Source of the DNA: CAZCBJ01 sp964496705
GTDB lineage: Bacteria > Chloroflexota > Anaerolineae > Anaerolineales > Anaerolineaceae
Reading direction: 5' to 3'
DNA length: 64,000 nt
NCBI GenBank assembly: GCA_964496705.1
Contig: CAZCBJ010000001.1
Span: 1-64,000 of the forward strand
Below the pieces are notes generated by a model, which made no database searches, was not told the origin of the DNA, and saw only the letters and a program-made list of their open reading frames with translations. This document shows, piece by piece, positions 16,733 to 24,937 of the stretch. Position 1 is the first letter of the stretch. Each line of letters opens with the position of its first letter. Position numbers and translations under genes: made by a program.

Positions 16733-19066
16733 CTATCGTTGGGTCAGCTTGACCAGCGCAGCCCGATATTCAGCGACATTGGGCGGGTTCAGGCCAATAA
16801 TCGCCTGCAGGATGGAAATTGCGCCCTCACGATTGCCTGCGCTGAGCAGTGCATCCGCCGCTCCGTCCAATTCCTGCACAGCCCGATCCACCTGCCCGAT
16901 GAGAATGTACAGGTCGGCCAAACGTTTGCGCAGTTCAAAGCGATCGGGATGCTCCTGAATGACGCGGTGTAAAAACTCAATCGCCTGGGTGCGCTTGCCG
17001 GAATTGTCCAGCATGACCGTGAAGCTTTCAGCTTCAGCCACAGCCGGCTGCACCTGTCCCAGCCGTAAAAAAAGATCGATCAACTGGGCGCGCGTGTCGG
17101 GGTCATTGGGCTCAATCGTGCGCATCTGCTCGAAGGTTTTCAGCGCTTGCCGTAAATCCAAACGCTGCAGGTCGATATCCGCCATTTTGCCCAGGATTTG
17201 TACCGCCCAGGCGCGGCTGCGTTTGGATTTCTGCGCCAGGCGCAGGGCTGCCGCGTAGGTCTGACGAGCCATGTCAAATTCAGCCAATTGATAATAGATA
17301 TCCGCCAGGTCAACGTACTGCTTGACCGCTTCATCATATCGTTCGGCAACCACCAGCAGATCAATCATCCGGCTGCGCACCGACAGGTCCATCGGTACCA
17401 TCTGGATCACCCGGTTGAGCAGGCGGACCGCCTGGGCCGTTTCGCCGCGCAGCCCGTACAACTCAGCCACCAGCAGAAATTTCTGGATTGCCTCCTGCGT
17501 GCGCCCTTCCTGCAGCATCAGATCGGCAATCTGAACGTGCAGCGGCAAGTAGGTGGGCGAATATTCGAGCGCGTAATACACTTCCTCCATGGCGCTGTTG
17601 ATCTTGTTCTGGCTGGCAAGCATGCGGATGTGCGCCAGCGCTTCCACCACCTGTGAGCTGCTGGTTTCGAGCAGCATCTCTGCCAGCGGCAACGGCGGGC
17701 TGCCCTCGGGTTGCACGGGCAACTGGCGGCGCGCCATGCCAAAATATTCGCGCCAATCATTGCGCATCAACTGCGACTGCACCGTCTGACACATCTTGCG
17801 CAGCGACTCTTGATCGCTTTGCTGCATCTGCACCTCGATCAATGGTTCATACAGTTGGCGCAGTTCATCCGCCTGGTCAGCCGAGACCGTCTGCATATCC
17901 GCCATACACAGCGCTTGCAAATACGCAGAGCTGGCTTCAGCCAGTTGGTTGTTTTCCAGAAAAATCTGCCCCATCAGCAAGTTGGAAGCCAGCGCATATT
18001 CGCTGTTCTTCGCTGACCGCTGCAGGTAACGCAGCGCACGCTGGGCGTCTTTTCGGATGAGCAACATGCCTAAATCAAAATGAGCCGCCGAGTCCTGCAG
18101 ACCGATATTGATGGCGTGTTCCAGGTCTTCCGCTGCGCGCGCGTCAGCACCCTGCATCTGCGAGTCGATCGCCTGCCCCAGGTGGAGCAAAATCCGCGTG
18201 CGGTCGGCCTGTTCATTGGATAAAATGCCTGTGCCGCGAGTTAACGATCCCAAACTGCGCCGCACCACCCCGCTAGGCTCGGCGGTTTCCTCCGCCTGGG
18301 TGAAAAGCAAATCAGCCAGCCTGGATATGGCTTTTTGTCGCGCCTCCGCCACCGGGTCCATCTGCTTGGCTTTCTGGACTGGCGCCTGCAACTGACGCGC
18401 ATCCGGCGGCGCGCTAGTCTCCGGACGCGGCGGTAAACCGCCCGATTTCTTGGGGCGGGCAGGCTTGGGCAGCGGCTGATTGGTGTGCAGCAGCCCAAGC
18501 GCCTGGCGCGCTTCCAGGCTGTTGGGCACAATTTGCAGGCAGTATTCCACCACTTGAATTGACTTGGCGATATCCCCTGACATTTGCATCAGGCTGGCGG
18601 TGGCTAGATACTCCTTCACCGCTTCAGGCTTCTTGCCCAGGCGGTCATAAATCATCGCCAGGCGGGTGTGAGCCATCAGGTGTTCCGGCTGCAGACTGCA
18701 TACATATACCCAATTCTGCACAGCTTTCTCCACATCGCGGCCCTTAAGATACAACTCCGCAGCCTGCATCATCATTCTTACTGCCTCACTGAGGTCGCCC
18801 TGCTGCTCGTAGAGCTTGCCCAGCTTCTCCAACGGCATCGGATCTTCGGGGGTTTTAACCGCCGCCAACTTGTAATACTTGATCGCCTCAGCGTATTCGC
18901 CCAGCTCAATCAGAGCCATTCCCAGGCTGGACAGCGCCTGAGGGTGATCGGGAATTTCTTCCAACGCCTGTCGGTAAAAACCGGCCGCCTGTTCCCAGGA
19001 TGTGTCCCAGGCAGCAGAATTTCCGCGGTCCATCAAACGCTTGAATGCTTCTTGATTGCCTGCCAT
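16733..19066 (-). CDS. Large TPR-repeat protein
   Basis: A 777-residue cytoplasmic protein built almost entirely of tetratricopeptide repeats: residues 1-190, and from about 300 to the end. They are split by a Pro/Arg/Lys-rich linker (about 195-245). Typical units include ALSSLGMALIELGEYAEAIKYY and VRMMMQAAELYLKGRDVEKA. TPR proteins are protein-protein scaffolds; the partner is unknown. Its GAGGGTAAAG ribosome-binding site lies directly before ATG 19066. It heads the operon leading into the sugar two-component system. Confidence 0.88.
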   Translation of the reverse strand: MAGNQEAFKRLMDRGNSAAWDTSWEQAAGFYRQALEEIPDHPQALSSLGMALIELGEYAEAIKYYKLAAVKTPEDPMPLEKLGKLYEQQGDLSEAVRMMMQAAELYLKGRDVEKAVQNWVYVCSLQPEHLMAHTRLAMIYDRLGKKPEAVKEYLATASLMQMSGDIAKSIQVVEYCLQIVPNSLEARQALGLLHTNQPLPKPARPKKSGGLPPRPETSAPPDARQLQAPVQKAKQMDPVAEARQKAISRLADLLFTQAEETAEPSGVVRRSLGSLTRGTGILSNEQADRTRILLHLGQAIDSQMQGADARAAEDLEHAINIGLQDSAAHFDLGMLLIRKDAQRALRYLQRSAKNSEYALASNLLMGQIFLENNQLAEASSAYLQALCMADMQTVSADQADELRQLYEPLIEVQMQQSDQESLRKMCQTVQSQLMRNDWREYFGMARRQLPVQPEGSPPLPLAEMLLETSSSQVVEALAHIRMLASQNKINSAMEEVYYALEYSPTYLPLHVQIADLMLQEGRTQEAIQKFLLVAELYGLRGETAQAVRLLNRVIQMVPMDLSVRSRMIDLLVVAERYDEAVKQYVDLADIYYQLAEFDMARQTYAAALRLAQKSKRSRAWAVQILGKMADIDLQRLDLRQALKTFEQMRTIEPNDPDTRAQLIDLFLRLGQVQPAVAEAESFTVMLDNSGKRTQAIEFLHRVIQEHPDRFELRKRLADLYILIGQVDRAVQELDGAADALLSAGNREGAISILQAIIGLNPPNVAEYRAALVKLTQR

Positions 19067-19277
19067 GTCTTTACCCTCAATTGCTCTGCCAGTGGAAGTG
19101 AGATCATCATTTGGTCCAAAATCAACGCCGGCCTGATCTCTCTGGCAGCGTCCACTTGGAAATTATATATGAAATCGGCTTTTTTAACGGAAACTCATAA
19201 TCCAAAGGCTTGCCTCTACCCGCCTCCTGACGCTCACCTAATAGATTCGTTAATTCGACCAGACTACATGAAAGCCT

Positions 19278-19283
19278 TATAAT
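19278..19283 (+). promoter_or_regulatory. uvrC promoter -10
   Basis: TATAAT, with TCGACC as a 4/6 -35 box 17 nt upstream. An overlapping CATAAT (19288-19293) sits 6 nt before the ATG. Both predict a leader of about 0-10 nt, and no Shine-Dalgarno is present. Confidence 0.55.
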
Positions 19284-19299
19284 ATTGCATAATATACCT

Positions 19300-21162
19300 A
19301 TGCAGATTTCCGAGCACCTCCAGGGTATTCTAGACACCCTGCCCGCCAAACCAGGCTGCTATATTATGAAAGACGCTGCCGGTCAGATTCTCTATGTGGG
19401 CAAAGCGCTCAGCCTGCGCAATCGGGTGCGTTCATATTTTCAAACCAGCGCCGAAGTGGAGAACAAGGTGCGGCGCATGGTTCCCAGAATTCACGACCTT
19501 GAATGGATTGTGGTGGGATCAGAGCTGGAAGCCCTGATCCTCGAAATGAATCTAATCAAGAAGCACCGCCCCGAATTTAACATCCGCCTCAAGGATGATA
19601 AACGTTATCCATATATCAAAGTTCACTGGCAGATGCCCTATCCCAAAGTCACTGTGACGCGCCTGGTGGCCAAAGACGGCGCGCGTTACTTCGGCCCCTA
19701 TACCAGTGTTTGGGCGGTACACCATGCTCTCGATGTGGCGAGGCGGCTGTTCCCTTTTTTAACCTGCGACCGTGATATCACCGGTCAGGATAAAAAAGCC
19801 TGCATGTATTATGATATCAAGCTTTGCTCGGCTCCCTGCATCGGCGCAGTAGACCAACTCATGTATCGCCAGTCAATTGAGGATCTGTGCCAGTTCCTCA
19901 ACGGTCACACCGGCCCAACCATCGCCCGCCTGAATGATGAAATGGAACGGGCCGCCGCTGAGTGGAATTATGAGATCGCCGCGCGCAAGCGCGACCAGAT
20001 CAAATCCATCCAGACGGTTGTTGAGAAGCAGAAGGTGGTCAGCTCCGAAGATAACGATTCGGACGTGATTGCCATGGCGCGCAACAACGGCGAAGCTTGC
20101 GTGCAAATATTCTTCATCCGCGGCGGTAAGCTGATCGGGCGCGAATATTTCATCCTCGAAGGCACCGAGGGCGAGGCAGACGGCCAGGTCATCTCCGAAT
20201 TCGTTAAACAGTTCTATTCCGAGGCAACCTACATTCCTACCGAGGTGCTGCTGCCCAACGAGGTGGAAGAAGCGCGCATCATCCGCGAATGGTTGAACAC
20301 CCGCCGGTCTGGCGAGAAGGTGGAGTTAAATGTTCCGCGCCAGGGCAATGCCAGCGACCTGGTGCAGCTTGCCACCGAGAACGCCGTCGAAACTCTGCGC
20401 GCGTTGCGCGCGCAATGGGAATACGATACCAACCGCCAGACCCAGGCGCTTGCCGAGCTGCAGGCTGCCATCGGTCTGTCCGCCCCGCCCAACAAGATCG
20501 AGTGCTACGACATTTCCAACACCCAGGGCACCGCCTCGGTGGGCAGCATGGTGGTCTTCGAACAGGGTGTACCCAGCAAGAAGAACTACCGCCGTTTTAA
20601 CATTCGCAACGTCAGCGGCCCGGACGATTTCGCCAGCATGGAAGAGGTGCTCACCCGCCGCTTCAACCGCTGGAAAGCCGCCCAGGAGCTGGAAGAAACG
20701 CCAGGAAAAAAAATTGACCTGTCTTTTTCCATTCTGCCTGATCTGTTGATTGTGGACGGCGGCAAAGGTCAGCTTTCGCGGGCAGTGGCGGTTCTAACCC
20801 GCTTCGACCTGTTGGGCAAGGTGCCCGTGGCAGGCTTGGCCAAGCAGCAGGAGGAGCTGTTTTTGCCCGACCGCTCCGATTCGCTGATGCTGCCGCGCCA
20901 TTCGCAGGGCCTCTACCTGCTGCAGCGCATCCGCGACGAGGCGCACCGCTTCGCCATCACTGCTCATCGCAACCGGCGCAGCGTGGCCAGCCTGGTTTCG
21001 CGCCTGGACCAGGTGCCCGGCATAGGTCCAGCCAAACGGAAATTGTTGCTCAAACGCTTCGGCTCGGTCGAGCGTATTCAAAGAGCATCCATCGAAGAAT
21101 TGAGCGATCTGCCTGGTATCTCCCCGGATTTAGCCCAGACGATCCTCGAACAACTGGAATAG
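19300..21162 (+). CDS. uvrC: Excinuclease ABC subunit C
   Basis: A 620-residue UvrC, the dual-incision nuclease of nucleotide-excision repair acting with UvrA and UvrB. In order: GIY-YIG nuclease domain (PGCYIMKDAAGQILYVGKA near residues 12-30), a Cys-rich segment (KKACMYYDIKLCSAPC), the UVR domain (about 195-235), the RNase H-like nuclease domain (IECYDISNTQG; LLIVDGGKGQLSRAV; DEAHRFAI) and C-terminal helix-hairpin-helix motifs (VPGIGPAKRKLLLKRFG, LPGISPDLAQ). Length is normal. ATG 19300 is chosen over the TTG at 19285 because the promoter overlaps the longer form. Confidence 0.97.
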   Translation: MQISEHLQGILDTLPAKPGCYIMKDAAGQILYVGKALSLRNRVRSYFQTSAEVENKVRRMVPRIHDLEWIVVGSELEALILEMNLIKKHRPEFNIRLKDDKRYPYIKVHWQMPYPKVTVTRLVAKDGARYFGPYTSVWAVHHALDVARRLFPFLTCDRDITGQDKKACMYYDIKLCSAPCIGAVDQLMYRQSIEDLCQFLNGHTGPTIARLNDEMERAAAEWNYEIAARKRDQIKSIQTVVEKQKVVSSEDNDSDVIAMARNNGEACVQIFFIRGGKLIGREYFILEGTEGEADGQVISEFVKQFYSEATYIPTEVLLPNEVEEARIIREWLNTRRSGEKVELNVPRQGNASDLVQLATENAVETLRALRAQWEYDTNRQTQALAELQAAIGLSAPPNKIECYDISNTQGTASVGSMVVFEQGVPSKKNYRRFNIRNVSGPDDFASMEEVLTRRFNRWKAAQELEETPGKKIDLSFSILPDLLIVDGGKGQLSRAVAVLTRFDLLGKVPVAGLAKQQEELFLPDRSDSLMLPRHSQGLYLLQRIRDEAHRFAITAHRNRRSVASLVSRLDQVPGIGPAKRKLLLKRFGSVERIQRASIEELSDLPGISPDLAQTILEQLE

Positions 21163-21183
21163 CAACACACACTGGAGGTCAGA

Positions 21184-21582
21184 ATGTCAAAAAAGATGGT
21201 TTGGACGGTGGACGACGATGATGAGCTGCGCAATGCGCTCAGGCTGATGCTGAAATTGCTCGGCTATGATTGCCGCGATTTCGCCGATCCCCGCGATATG
21301 ACCCGCGCGCTGCTGGGGGGAGAGCAGCCCGATTTATTGTTTTTGGACATCAACATGCCCCGCGTGACCGGGGTGGAGGTGCTGCAGTTCATCCGCAGCC
21401 GCGCACAATGGCAGAAAATTCCGGTTCTGATGGTCTCATCCGAAAGTGAAGAAGAATGGGTCGAACAAACGCTACGCATGGGTGCTGACAGCTATGTGTT
21501 CAAGCCAGTCAACTTGGATGAGTTGCGCATGGCGATCAACACAGCGATGAGCAAACGCGAAGCCGTGCAGGGAAAGGAATAG
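21184..21582 (+). CDS. Single-domain response regulator (CheY-like)
   Basis: A 132-residue receiver with acidic residues VDDDDE, phospho-acceptor Asp in LLFLDINMP, switch Ser in LMVSSESEE and conserved Lys in VFKPVN. It has no output domain, so it acts by protein contact or in a phosphorelay. A strong GGAGGT site precedes ATG 21184, 21 nt after uvrC, so it is probably cotranscribed with it. The cognate kinase is not in sight. Confidence 0.88.
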   Translation: MSKKMVWTVDDDDELRNALRLMLKLLGYDCRDFADPRDMTRALLGGEQPDLLFLDINMPRVTGVEVLQFIRSRAQWQKIPVLMVSSESEEEWVEQTLRMGADSYVFKPVNLDELRMAINTAMSKREAVQGKE

Positions 21583-21622
21583 CCATTGGATGCCGGGATT
21601 CTTTCATCTTTCAACAAGAGCC

Positions 21623-21651
21623 TTTACGCCCCACATGGGTCGTGATATAAT
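21623..21651 (+). promoter_or_regulatory. rplS promoter with extended -10
   Basis: TTTACG (21623-21628), a 17-nt spacer, then TGATATAAT (21643-21651), an extended -10 with a perfect TATAAT core. The roughly 50-nt leader contains a small hairpin (CGCTA/TAGCG) followed by TTTTTT, possibly a weak attenuator. Confidence 0.7.
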
Positions 21652-21706
21652 CCGTCCTCGCGCTAAAAGGCTAGCGTTAATGATTTTTTAGAGTAAGGAA
21701 CAAACC

Positions 21707-22054
21707 ATGAGTGATGTGATCTCCGCAATTCAAGCCCCGGTCAACCCCAACATCCCTGAGCTTCGCACAGGTGACACGGTCAGCGTCCATGTGAAAATCA
21801 AAGAAGGAAACCGCGAGCGAATCCAGGAATTTAAAGGTACGGTTCTCTTCATCCACGAAAACGGCAACAATTCCACCTTCACCGTCCGGCGTGTCGCCAG
21901 CAACGGCGTGGGTGTGGAACGAACCTTCCTGATGCGCTCCCCGCGCATTGACAAGGTGGTGGTCGAGCGCCACAATGTGGTCCGCCGCGGCCGTCTCTAC
22001 TTCTTGCGCGAGCGCACCGGTAAATCCGCCCGTCTCAAGCAGAAGTTCTCCTGA
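21707..22054 (+). CDS. rplS: 50S ribosomal protein L19
   Basis: A 115-residue L19 with the family core FRTGDTV-like N-terminal strand (LRTGDTVSVHVKIKEGNRERIQ), GVGVERTFLMRSPRIDKVVV and RRGRLYFLRERTGKSARLK. It sits at the 30S-50S interface of the ribosome. AAGGA ribosome-binding site upstream. It has its own promoter and terminator. Confidence 0.97.
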   Translation: MSDVISAIQAPVNPNIPELRTGDTVSVHVKIKEGNRERIQEFKGTVLFIHENGNNSTFTVRRVASNGVGVERTFLMRSPRIDKVVVERHNVVRRGRLYFLRERTGKSARLKQKFS

Positions 22055-22067
22055 TTTCCAACCAAAA

Positions 22068-22112
22068 ATGACCGCCCCTTCTCACACACCGTGGGAAGGG
22101 GTCATGTTTTTT
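22068..22112 (+). terminator. rplS terminator
   Basis: ATGACC-GC-CCCTTC pairs with GAAGGGGTCAT around a short loop, followed by TTTTTT. It begins 14 nt after the rplS stop. Confidence 0.8.
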
Positions 22113-22146
22113 AAAACAGTCACCAGATAACGAGCAGGAGGATTTC

Positions 22147-22866
22147 ATGGGTAAACCCATCATCGGCATCACCACAGGCAGAGACATTGGCAGCCTGACC
22201 ACCATCCGCGTGCCAGACACTTATGTGCGCGCGGTGCTGCGCGCCGGGGGCATCCCTCTGCTCATCCCAGTCGGCACACCCGACTCGCTGCTCAACAGTC
22301 TGCGCAAACAGCTGGACGGCATTTTACTGACCGGCGGCGCCGATGTGGAACCTGCCCGGTTCGGAGGCCTGCTCCACGAGCGGGTCTACGGCGTGGATCC
22401 CGAGCGAGATAATCTGGAGATCAACCTGGTGCAATTAGCCACGCGCACCGGCTGGCCCATCCTCGGCATCTGCCGCGGTATCCAGGTGATCAATGTCGCC
22501 CTCGGCGGCACACTCTTCACCCATATACCAGACCAACTGCCGTCCAGCCTCGATCACGAACACCATCCCGAAAATCCATACGACTACCTGGCCCACCCGG
22601 TGGTGATCCAGGGCGGCAGCCTGCTGGGGCGCATCATGAGCGTCACCGAGGTGGCAACCAACAGCCTGCACCACCAGGGTATTGAGAAACTGGCTCCCGG
22701 TTTGCTCCCAGTGGCCTGGACGCCGGACGGATTGGTGGAGGGCGTCGAGGTGAGTGGACATCCCTTCGGGCTGGGGGTGCAATGGCATCCGGAATGGATG
22801 CAGGATTACGCGCTGATGCAGGCCATCTTCCGCGCCTTCATCCAGGCTGCCGGTTCAAAAAAATAG
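22147..22866 (+). CDS. Peptidase C26 (gamma-glutamyl-GABA hydrolase-like)
   Basis: A 239-residue class-I glutamine-amidotransferase-fold hydrolase. The nucleophile Cys is in ILGICRGIQVINVALGG; the oxyanion region is LLTGGADVEPARFGG; the catalytic His-x-Glu is in GVQWHPEW. The family (PuuD-like) cleaves gamma-glutamyl amides; the substrate is not shown here. AGGAGG site before ATG 22147. Confidence 0.9.
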   Translation: MGKPIIGITTGRDIGSLTTIRVPDTYVRAVLRAGGIPLLIPVGTPDSLLNSLRKQLDGILLTGGADVEPARFGGLLHERVYGVDPERDNLEINLVQLATRTGWPILGICRGIQVINVALGGTLFTHIPDQLPSSLDHEHHPENPYDYLAHPVVIQGGSLLGRIMSVTEVATNSLHHQGIEKLAPGLLPVAWTPDGLVEGVEVSGHPFGLGVQWHPEWMQDYALMQAIFRAFIQAAGSKK

Positions 22867-22885
22867 GCTAGCACTGAACAGCAAT

Positions 22886-22914
22886 TTGCATTCGCCCACC
22901 CATTCATGTACAAT
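22886..22914 (+). promoter_or_regulatory. murI promoter
   Basis: TTGCAT (22886-22891), 17-nt spacer, TACAAT (22909-22914), then 6 nt (TCGCCC) and the ATG at 22921. It predicts a leaderless murI mRNA. Confidence 0.55.
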
Positions 22915-22920
22915 TCGCCC

Positions 22921-23757
22921 ATGCAACCGTTGATCGGTGTATTTGATTCGGGTGTGGGAGGACTTTCAGTTCTGCGCGCCATTCGTGCAGAAATTCCGTC
23001 TGCCGCGCTGATCTACCTGGCCGATCAGGCTCATGTGCCTTACGGTCCGCGCCCGCTGGAGCAGGTGCGCGGTTTCTCTGAAGCGGTCGCCCGCTTTTTG
23101 CTCGCCCAAGGCGTAACGATCATCGTGGTGGCCTGCAACACAGCTTCGGCTGCCGCGTTACATTCGCTGCGTGCCGCCTTCCCTGGCGTGCCCTTCGTCG
23201 GCATGGAACCGGCGGTCAAACCCGCCGCCGAGCAAACCCACACCGGCGTGGTGGGCGTTCTGGCCACCCCGGCCACCTTCCAGGGCGCGCTGTACGCTTC
23301 GGTGGTTGAACGATTCGCCCACGGGGTGACCCTGCTGCAGGATACCTGTCCCGGGCTGGTGCAGCAGATCGAGAACGGTCAGCTCTCCAGTGGCGCCACC
23401 CGTGACATTCTCGAGCGGGCATTGCGTCCCATGCTGGCCCAAAACATCGACACGATCGTGCTGGGCTGCACCCATTATCCCTTCGTCATCCCGCTGATCG
23501 AAACCATCAGCGGACCTGGCGTGCGCGTGATCGACCCAGCCCCGGCGGTTGCCCGCCAGACTCGCCGCGTATTGGAAGCGCAAAGGGGCCCGCTGCCGCC
23601 GGCATCTCTGCGCACCCCCGCGCGGATCATCACCACCGGCGATCCGCAGCCTCTGACGGGTCTGCTGCCCCAACTGCTGGGCGAAGCGCTGCCGGTTGAG
23701 TGCGCGGAATGGCTGGGCGAGGACCAGTTGGACGGAAAACCTGTCACGGCTTTTTGA
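22921..23757 (+). CDS. murI: Glutamate racemase
   Basis: A 278-residue MurI, converting L- to D-glutamate for peptidoglycan. Catalytic cysteines are in VVACNTASA and GCTHYPF; the N-terminal DSGVGGLSVLRAI motif is intact. ATG 22921 is preferred over the ATG at 22906 because the longer form overlaps the -10 box and the family begins with IGVFDSGVGG; there is no Shine-Dalgarno. Its presence implies D-Glu-containing peptidoglycan. Confidence 0.95.
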   Translation: MQPLIGVFDSGVGGLSVLRAIRAEIPSAALIYLADQAHVPYGPRPLEQVRGFSEAVARFLLAQGVTIIVVACNTASAAALHSLRAAFPGVPFVGMEPAVKPAAEQTHTGVVGVLATPATFQGALYASVVERFAHGVTLLQDTCPGLVQQIENGQLSSGATRDILERALRPMLAQNIDTIVLGCTHYPFVIPLIETISGPGVRVIDPAPAVARQTRRVLEAQRGPLPPASLRTPARIITTGDPQPLTGLLPQLLGEALPVECAEWLGEDQLDGKPVTAF

Positions 23758-23785
23758 ACGGACACTTTTTAAAGGTAAAGGAACC

Positions 23786-24319
23786 ATGAACACCATATCA
23801 CGAAGACAATTCTTCAAAATGGCTGCGCTTTCCGGCGCGGGCTTGCTTCTGGCAGCCTGCGCGCCGGCGCCCACCCCCCGCGCTGCCCAGGACACCCCCC
23901 CGCCGGTGCTCACCTGCGGGATCGATGGAGCACCCTGCGGCGACGCCACCGCTACCCCCGGGCAGGCACTTACACCCACCGCTGTTCCCGCCGCAGGCGA
24001 GGTGCAGCGCGTGGATCTCGCCACCGCCAAACAAGCTTTTGACGACGGCACGGCATTATTCCTGGACATGCGCTCGCAGGCTCAATTTGACCAGTTGCAC
24101 ATCACCGGCGCTGTCCTCATCCCGTCGACCGAGCTGGAGGCGCGCTATCAGGAGCTTGACGCCGCGCGCTGGATCATCACCTACTGCACCTGACCGGCTG
24201 AACAATCTTCTGCTCGTGCAGCAGAATTCCTGATGAGCCAGGGCTTCGCCAACGTGACCCCGCTGCTGGGCGGCTTTGCTGCCTGGGTGGAGCGTGGTTA
24301 TCCGACGGAAAGCAAATAG
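23786..24319 (+). CDS. Tat-type rhodanese lipoprotein with in-frame UGA (candidate selenoprotein)
   Basis: The frame from ATG 23786 reaches a TGA at 24191-24193 (codon 136), yet the same frame continues as rhodanese sequence to TAG at 24317-24319 (177 residues). The N-terminus has a twin-arginine motif (SRRQFFK) and a lipobox (LLAAC, Cys25), then a Pro/Thr-rich spacer. The rhodanese domain starts near residue 70, with LFLDMRSQAQFDQLHITGAVLIP. The active-site strand IITYC-T-[TGA]-PAEQSSARAAEF precedes LLGGFAAWVERGYP. From memory, related rhodaneses have Cys at the TGA position (Cys-x-Cys-Pro). A 7-bp hairpin with a GU-containing loop begins 14 nt after the TGA. If UGA is not read as selenocysteine, this is a recently broken pseudogene. 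Confidence 0.6.
24208..24226 (+). promoter_or_regulatory. Putative bacterial SECIS hairpin
   Basis: TTCTGCT (24208-24214) pairs perfectly with AGCAGAA (24220-24226) around the loop CGTGC, which contains GU. The loop begins 22 nt after the TGA, within the roughly 16-37 nt typical of bacterial SECIS elements bound by SelB. Confidence 0.5.
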
Positions 24320-24499
24320 CCAGCACGCCGCTGACTCAATACAAAATTTGAATAGTAGGGGTTGCGGAGAATCAGTTCGGGATCTCCGATCAGATTGATG
24401 ATTCCGCCTTTGAGTGTCCCTCCTCATCTATGCTGCAGTTGATATAGATTAAGGTTGGAAGCAGCCTGGACGCGCTGTTTCCGCAGCCCACAAAATCCC

Positions 24500-24527
24500 T
24501 TGACAATCAAGTGGATTTGGCTAATAT
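24500..24527 (+). promoter_or_regulatory. Strong sigma-70-type promoter of the decayed dehydrogenase operon
   Basis: A perfect TTGACA (24500-24505), 16-nt spacer and TAATAT (24522-24527). It drives the remnant at 24600. The preceding stretch from 24320 holds nothing else I can identify. Confidence 0.7.
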
Positions 24528-24530
24528 CTG

Positions 24531-24552
24531 ATTGGTAAGACATCATACCAAT
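24531..24552 (+). promoter_or_regulatory. Perfect palindromic operator (GntR/FadR-like)
   Basis: ATTGGTA (24531-24537), 8-nt spacer, TACCAAT (24546-24552). It begins 4 nt after the -10 box and so overlaps the transcription start. The TTGGT...ACCAA arms resemble operators of the FadR subfamily of GntR regulators, and a GntR remnant lies at 26201-26431. Regulator assignment is inference. Confidence 0.6.
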
Positions 24553-24599
24553 TTAACAATCTCAATTCATCCCATTTGCAGTTTACACAACGAGGGTCT

Positions 24600-24926
24600 A
24601 TGCAACCAGGCAAAGAAATTCTGCTGGAAATGCACCGGCGCATGGTGCGCATCCGCGAGTTTGAGCTGGCAGGCATTGACGTGTTCAAACGCGGCATGCT
24701 GCAAGGCGCCGTCCACCCCTACATCGGTCAAGAAGTTTCCGGCGCGGCGCTGGGTTTCAAGATGCAGGGCAAGGACAGCGTGGCGGCGCCCTTCTGCTAC
24801 CTCCAGGCGTCCATCCTGCGCGTCACCGGACGCAACACGCCCATCCCCTCCGCCGACAGCCTGGAAAACGGCGTCTGGCCTGACCAGGCCGGGGTGGAAG
24901 CTGCCATGCGCAAGGTGTTGGAATAG
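24600..24926 (+). pseudogene. Remnant of 2-oxoacid/acetoin dehydrogenase E1 alpha fused to E1 beta C-terminus
   Basis: A 108-residue open frame assembled from pieces. Residues 1-43 match the start of a thiamine-dependent E1 alpha (RRMVRIREFELAG... HPYIGQE). Residues about 44-60 (SGAALGFKMQGKDSVA) resemble the segment normally about 80 residues further on, just before the thiamine-binding GDG. The last 40 (ASILRVTGRNTPIP... VEAAMRKVLE) resemble the C-terminus of E1 beta. The GDG-N thiamine motif is absent. It is therefore an in-frame multiple-deletion remnant of an alpha-beta gene pair and cannot be catalytic. GAGGG lies before the ATG. An assembly artefact is the alternative. Confidence 0.65.
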
Positions 24927-24937
24927 GACCGGGCGCG

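Noticed and set aside
21655..21690. L19-leader-type autoregulatory RNA before rplS
   Set aside because: Only a 5-bp hairpin followed by six Ts is visible; it is too small to call a defined leader motif.
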